Assembly: GCA_030604345.1 (NCBI GenBank)
Contig: JAUVWB010000046.1
Span: forward strand, 1-8,868
Source: Desulfofustis sp.
Lineage (GTDB): Bacteria > Desulfobacterota > Desulfobulbia > Desulfobulbales > Desulfocapsaceae
Length of the DNA: 8,868 nucleotides
Direction: 5' to 3'
The first letter of the stretch is position 1. Every line of letters begins with the position of its first letter. Positions 6,971-8,868 of this stretch are shown here, one piece after another. The notes under the pieces were generated by a model that worked only from the letters and a program-made list of their open reading frames with translations, did not search any database and was not told the DNA's origin. The position numbers were made by a program, and so were the translations under genes.

Positions 6971-7000
6971 CTCTCCGGAAGACTTACCGGGAGTTTTTTT
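6971..7000 (+). terminator. Rightward intrinsic-terminator-like hairpin upstream of nifA
   Basis: CTC-T-CCGG (6971-6978) pairs with CCGG-GAG (6987-6993) with one bulged T and an 8-base loop, followed immediately by seven Ts (6994-7000). Only the rightward strand has the T run. There is no rightward gene upstream to terminate, since nifH points away. It could be an attenuator in a long nifA leader, the end of a short RNA, or an insulator just before the TATAAT promoter. Confidence 0.55.
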
Positions 7001-7019
7001 ATGCTATTGATATTACTCA

Positions 7020-7025
7020 TATAAT
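7020..7025 (+). promoter_or_regulatory. Perfect TATAAT box, candidate sigma-70 promoter of nifA
   Basis: TATAAT matches the -10 consensus at all six bases. The -35 region at the usual distance falls in the T tract of the preceding hairpin (about 6996-7002) and matches poorly, so the promoter may be weak or need an activator. Transcription would begin near 7032 and leave a leader of about 135 bases before the chosen nifA start. Confidence 0.4.
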
Positions 7026-7167
7026 CAAACTCATGACGAGATGGAATGCTCTTTGAAAAGACGGGTGTATGCCGTCCTTTGCACCGTGTACGCAACCTCA
7101 TCTCTTCTCTTCGAGACTGGTAACAAGTGCGCCCAGCGCATCTCAGCGAAAGCACAAAAGGCTCTTT

Positions 7168-8766
7168 ATGTTGTCGTCACAAAACCAACCGGGCACTGAA
7201 CCAGATCGAGTAGGCCGTCTGGAACTGGTAGCGCTCCATAACATCACCAAGCTGATCGGCAATGCCGTCGACCTCGACAACACCCTGGATCGCATCCTTT
7301 CCGTTCTCAACGATACCCTGAACATGGAGCGGGCCACGCTGTTGCTCTATGACGAACCAGCACGCCAGTTGGTGATCAAAGCCTCGTGCGGCCTTACGGC
7401 GGAAGAGGAACTGCGCGGTGTCTATCGGCCGGACGAAGGGGTCTGTGGCCAGATTTTTCGGTCTCGATCGCCGTTCGTTGTCCCCGACATCAACAGCGAA
7501 CCGTTATTTCTCAACCGAACCGGGGCACGAACCAGTCTGACCCGCAGCAAAATCTCTTTCCTCGGGGTCCCGGTCATCATTCAGGACAAGCCGGAAGGGG
7601 TGTTGACCGTGGATCGGTTATTCGGAGACGATATCTCCTTCGAGGAAGACATCCGTTTCCTCACCATCCTGGCAACGCTGATCGGACAATTCCTTATCCT
7701 GCACCGGGCCATCATCCACAAGGAACGACGCCTCATCCGAGAAAACGAATCGCTCAAAGCACGCCTACACCAGAATCACGCTGGTCATTTCATCATCGGC
7801 CACTCCAAGCCGATGCAGGAGGTCTTCGGCATTATCAGCAAGATCGCCAACAGTACTGCTACCGTACTGCTGCTCGGGGAATCCGGCACCGGCAAGGAAC
7901 TGGTGGCCCGTGCCATCCATGAGAGCGGCAACCGCACTGACAAACCGTTCATCAAGATCAATTGCGCCGCGCTCCCGGAAACGCTGCTGGAAAGCGAACT
8001 CTTTGGCCACGAACGGGGCGCTTTCACCAATGCCCACGCCACGCGGCAGGGCCGTTTTGAACTGGCCGACGGTGGCACCATCTTTCTCGACGAAATCGGG
8101 GAAATGCCGCTTTCTTTGCAGGCCAAGATACTGCGAGTTCTGCAAGAAAAACAGTTTGAACGGGTGGGCGGAACCAAGACTTTCACCGTGGACGTCCGCA
8201 TCGTCGCCGCCACCAATGTGAGCCTCGAAGCCGAAGTGAACCGCGGCCGGTTCCGAGCCGATCTGTACTACCGACTCAACGTGGTGCCGATTGTGCTTCC
8301 CCCGCTCAGGGAACGACCTGAAGACATCCCGTTGCTGCTCAATCACTTCCTCGGCAAGAGCAACGAACGAAACCAACGCGATATTCGCATCACCGCCGAG
8401 TTGCTCGACTACCTCATCGACTACAGCTGGCCGGGAAACGTCCGGGAAATGCAGAACTTGGTAGAACGACTAGTGATCCTCGCAGAGCATGACAGGCTCA
8501 CACGGGCCGATCTGCCTGACAATCTGGGTATCCTGCCGCCCTACAGAGCCGCATCGGCTGAAAACCATAGCGATGCAACCAGAAATCTCGAAAAGCAGGC
8601 AACCACCAAATCACTCGAAGAAATCGAACGAGCTGAAGTCGAAGCGTCACTGAAACGTCATGGCTGGGTGCAGGCTCGCGCCGCCCGTGAACTTGGACTG
8701 ACCCAGCGGCAAATCGGCTACCGGATCAAGAAATATGGGCTCAGCCGTTTTGATTCGTTTCGCTGA
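7168..8766 (+). CDS. nifA: NifA, sigma-54-dependent nif transcriptional activator
   Basis: 532 residues from ATG 7168, chosen because AAAAGG lies 6 bases upstream and the conserved domain starts soon after. An ATG at 7069 adds 33 residues that look non-family. GAF sensor domain about 17-180; short charged helical linker 181-203; AAA+ domain about 206-435 with Walker A GESGTGKE (237-244), sigma-54 contact loop GAFTNA (284-289), Walker B TIFLDE (304-309), arginine-finger region R361/R363 and sensor II WPGNVREM (421-428); Fis-type helix-turn-helix about 499-523 (GWVQARAARELGLTQRQIGYRIKKYG), very NifA-like. It should bind upstream of nifH and remodel sigma-54 polymerase to open the promoter. The interdomain linker (about 440-490) has no cysteine, unlike oxygen-sensitive rhizobial NifA; the only cysteines are C74, C93 and C266. 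The usual GAFTGA is altered at its fifth residue. No nifL is present in the window. Confidence 0.95.
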   Translation: MLSSQNQPGTEPDRVGRLELVALHNITKLIGNAVDLDNTLDRILSVLNDTLNMERATLLLYDEPARQLVIKASCGLTAEEELRGVYRPDEGVCGQIFRSRSPFVVPDINSEPLFLNRTGARTSLTRSKISFLGVPVIIQDKPEGVLTVDRLFGDDISFEEDIRFLTILATLIGQFLILHRAIIHKERRLIRENESLKARLHQNHAGHFIIGHSKPMQEVFGIISKIANSTATVLLLGESGTGKELVARAIHESGNRTDKPFIKINCAALPETLLESELFGHERGAFTNAHATRQGRFELADGGTIFLDEIGEMPLSLQAKILRVLQEKQFERVGGTKTFTVDVRIVAATNVSLEAEVNRGRFRADLYYRLNVVPIVLPPLRERPEDIPLLLNHFLGKSNERNQRDIRITAELLDYLIDYSWPGNVREMQNLVERLVILAEHDRLTRADLPDNLGILPPYRAASAENHSDATRNLEKQATTKSLEEIERAEVEASLKRHGWVQARAARELGLTQRQIGYRIKKYGLSRFDSFR

Positions 8767-8787
8767 AAGAAGCAACAACCTGAGGGG

Positions 8788-8818
8788 GTCTTGAAAAATT
8801 CGAAATTTCGTTCAAGAT
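8788..8818. repeat. Long inverted repeat after nifA
   Basis: TCTTGAA (8789-8795) pairs with TTCAAGA (8811-8817), and inside it AAATT (8796-8800) pairs with AATTT (8804-8808) around a 3-base loop. This makes a 12-bp stem with a 2-base bulge, starting 22 bases after the nifA stop (plus a terminal G-T wobble). It is not followed by a T run, so it is at best a Rho-assisted or structural 3' end. The rest of the window (8819-8868) continues into non-coding sequence with no gene seen; the whole may be one end of a dispersed intergenic repeat. Confidence 0.6.
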
Positions 8819-8868
8819 CGAGGCGCGCAAGAGAATTTTACCGCAGGCATATACATGATATTCCGAGG

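Noticed and set aside
7042..7057. Sigma-54-like TGGAATGCTCTTTGA ahead of nifA (rightward)
   Set aside because: The -12 element ends in GA rather than GC and the -24 element matches only at TGG..G; too weak, though autoregulation of nifA cannot be excluded.
7069..7167. Upstream ATG that would lengthen NifA by 33 residues
   Set aside because: Weak ribosome-binding site and an N-terminal stretch unlike the family; the ATG at 7168 has AAAAGG at good spacing.

Overview
The window is the core of a nitrogen-fixation (nif) locus. A long leftward operon, nifH-nifI1-nifI2-nifD-nifK, continues into a NifB-like/NifX fusion gene, a thioredoxin-like [2Fe-2S] ferredoxin gene and a GNAT acetyltransferase gene cut by the left edge. 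The activator gene nifA is transcribed divergently to the right. The gene order (two PII-like nifI genes between nifH and nifD), the short NifK, a NifD with the long insertion otherwise known from Clostridium pasteurianum, and a C. pasteurianum-type ferredoxin point to a strict anaerobe. Together with the GC-rich coding sequence and the NifA/sigma-54 control, this best fits a Desulfobacterota (delta-proteobacterial, sulfate-reducer-like) genome. The taxonomic call is inference.

Layout. 1-407 (-): GNAT acetyltransferase, C-terminus off the window. 415-720 (-): [2Fe-2S] ferredoxin. 721-859: spacer holding a perfect 10-bp hairpin directly after the upstream stop codon. 860-2008 (-): NifB-like barrel plus NifX domain. 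2005-3378 (-): nifK. 3400-5034 (-): nifD. 5055-5429 (-): nifI2. 5426-5779 (-): nifI1. 5807-6634 (-): nifH. 6635-7167: a 533-base divergent control region, AT-rich in the middle, with a strong sigma-54 promoter for nifH, several dyads and repeats, and a rightward intrinsic-terminator-like hairpin. 7168-8766 (+): nifA. 8767-8868: a long hairpin and the start of possible repeat-like sequence.

How it works together. NifA with sigma-54 RNA polymerase should switch on the leftward operon. NifH (Fe protein) reduces NifD/NifK (MoFe protein). NifI1/NifI2 probably inhibit the enzyme when ammonium is plentiful and release it when 2-oxoglutarate rises. The ferredoxin is a probable electron carrier or MoFe-interacting protein. 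No nifE, nifN or catalytically competent nifB is seen here, so cofactor assembly must depend on genes elsewhere.

The most unusual object is the gene after nifK. It aligns with NifB through the SAM-radical barrel and carries the NifX-type cofactor-binding domain, but all three cysteines of the CX3CX2C cluster motif are replaced (V32, T36, S39). It looks like an intact, translationally coupled pseudoenzyme rather than a wreck. Other points worth checking are the GAFTNA (not GAFTGA) loop in NifA, the apparent lack of a canonical NifA upstream activator site, and the terminator-like hairpin ahead of nifA.
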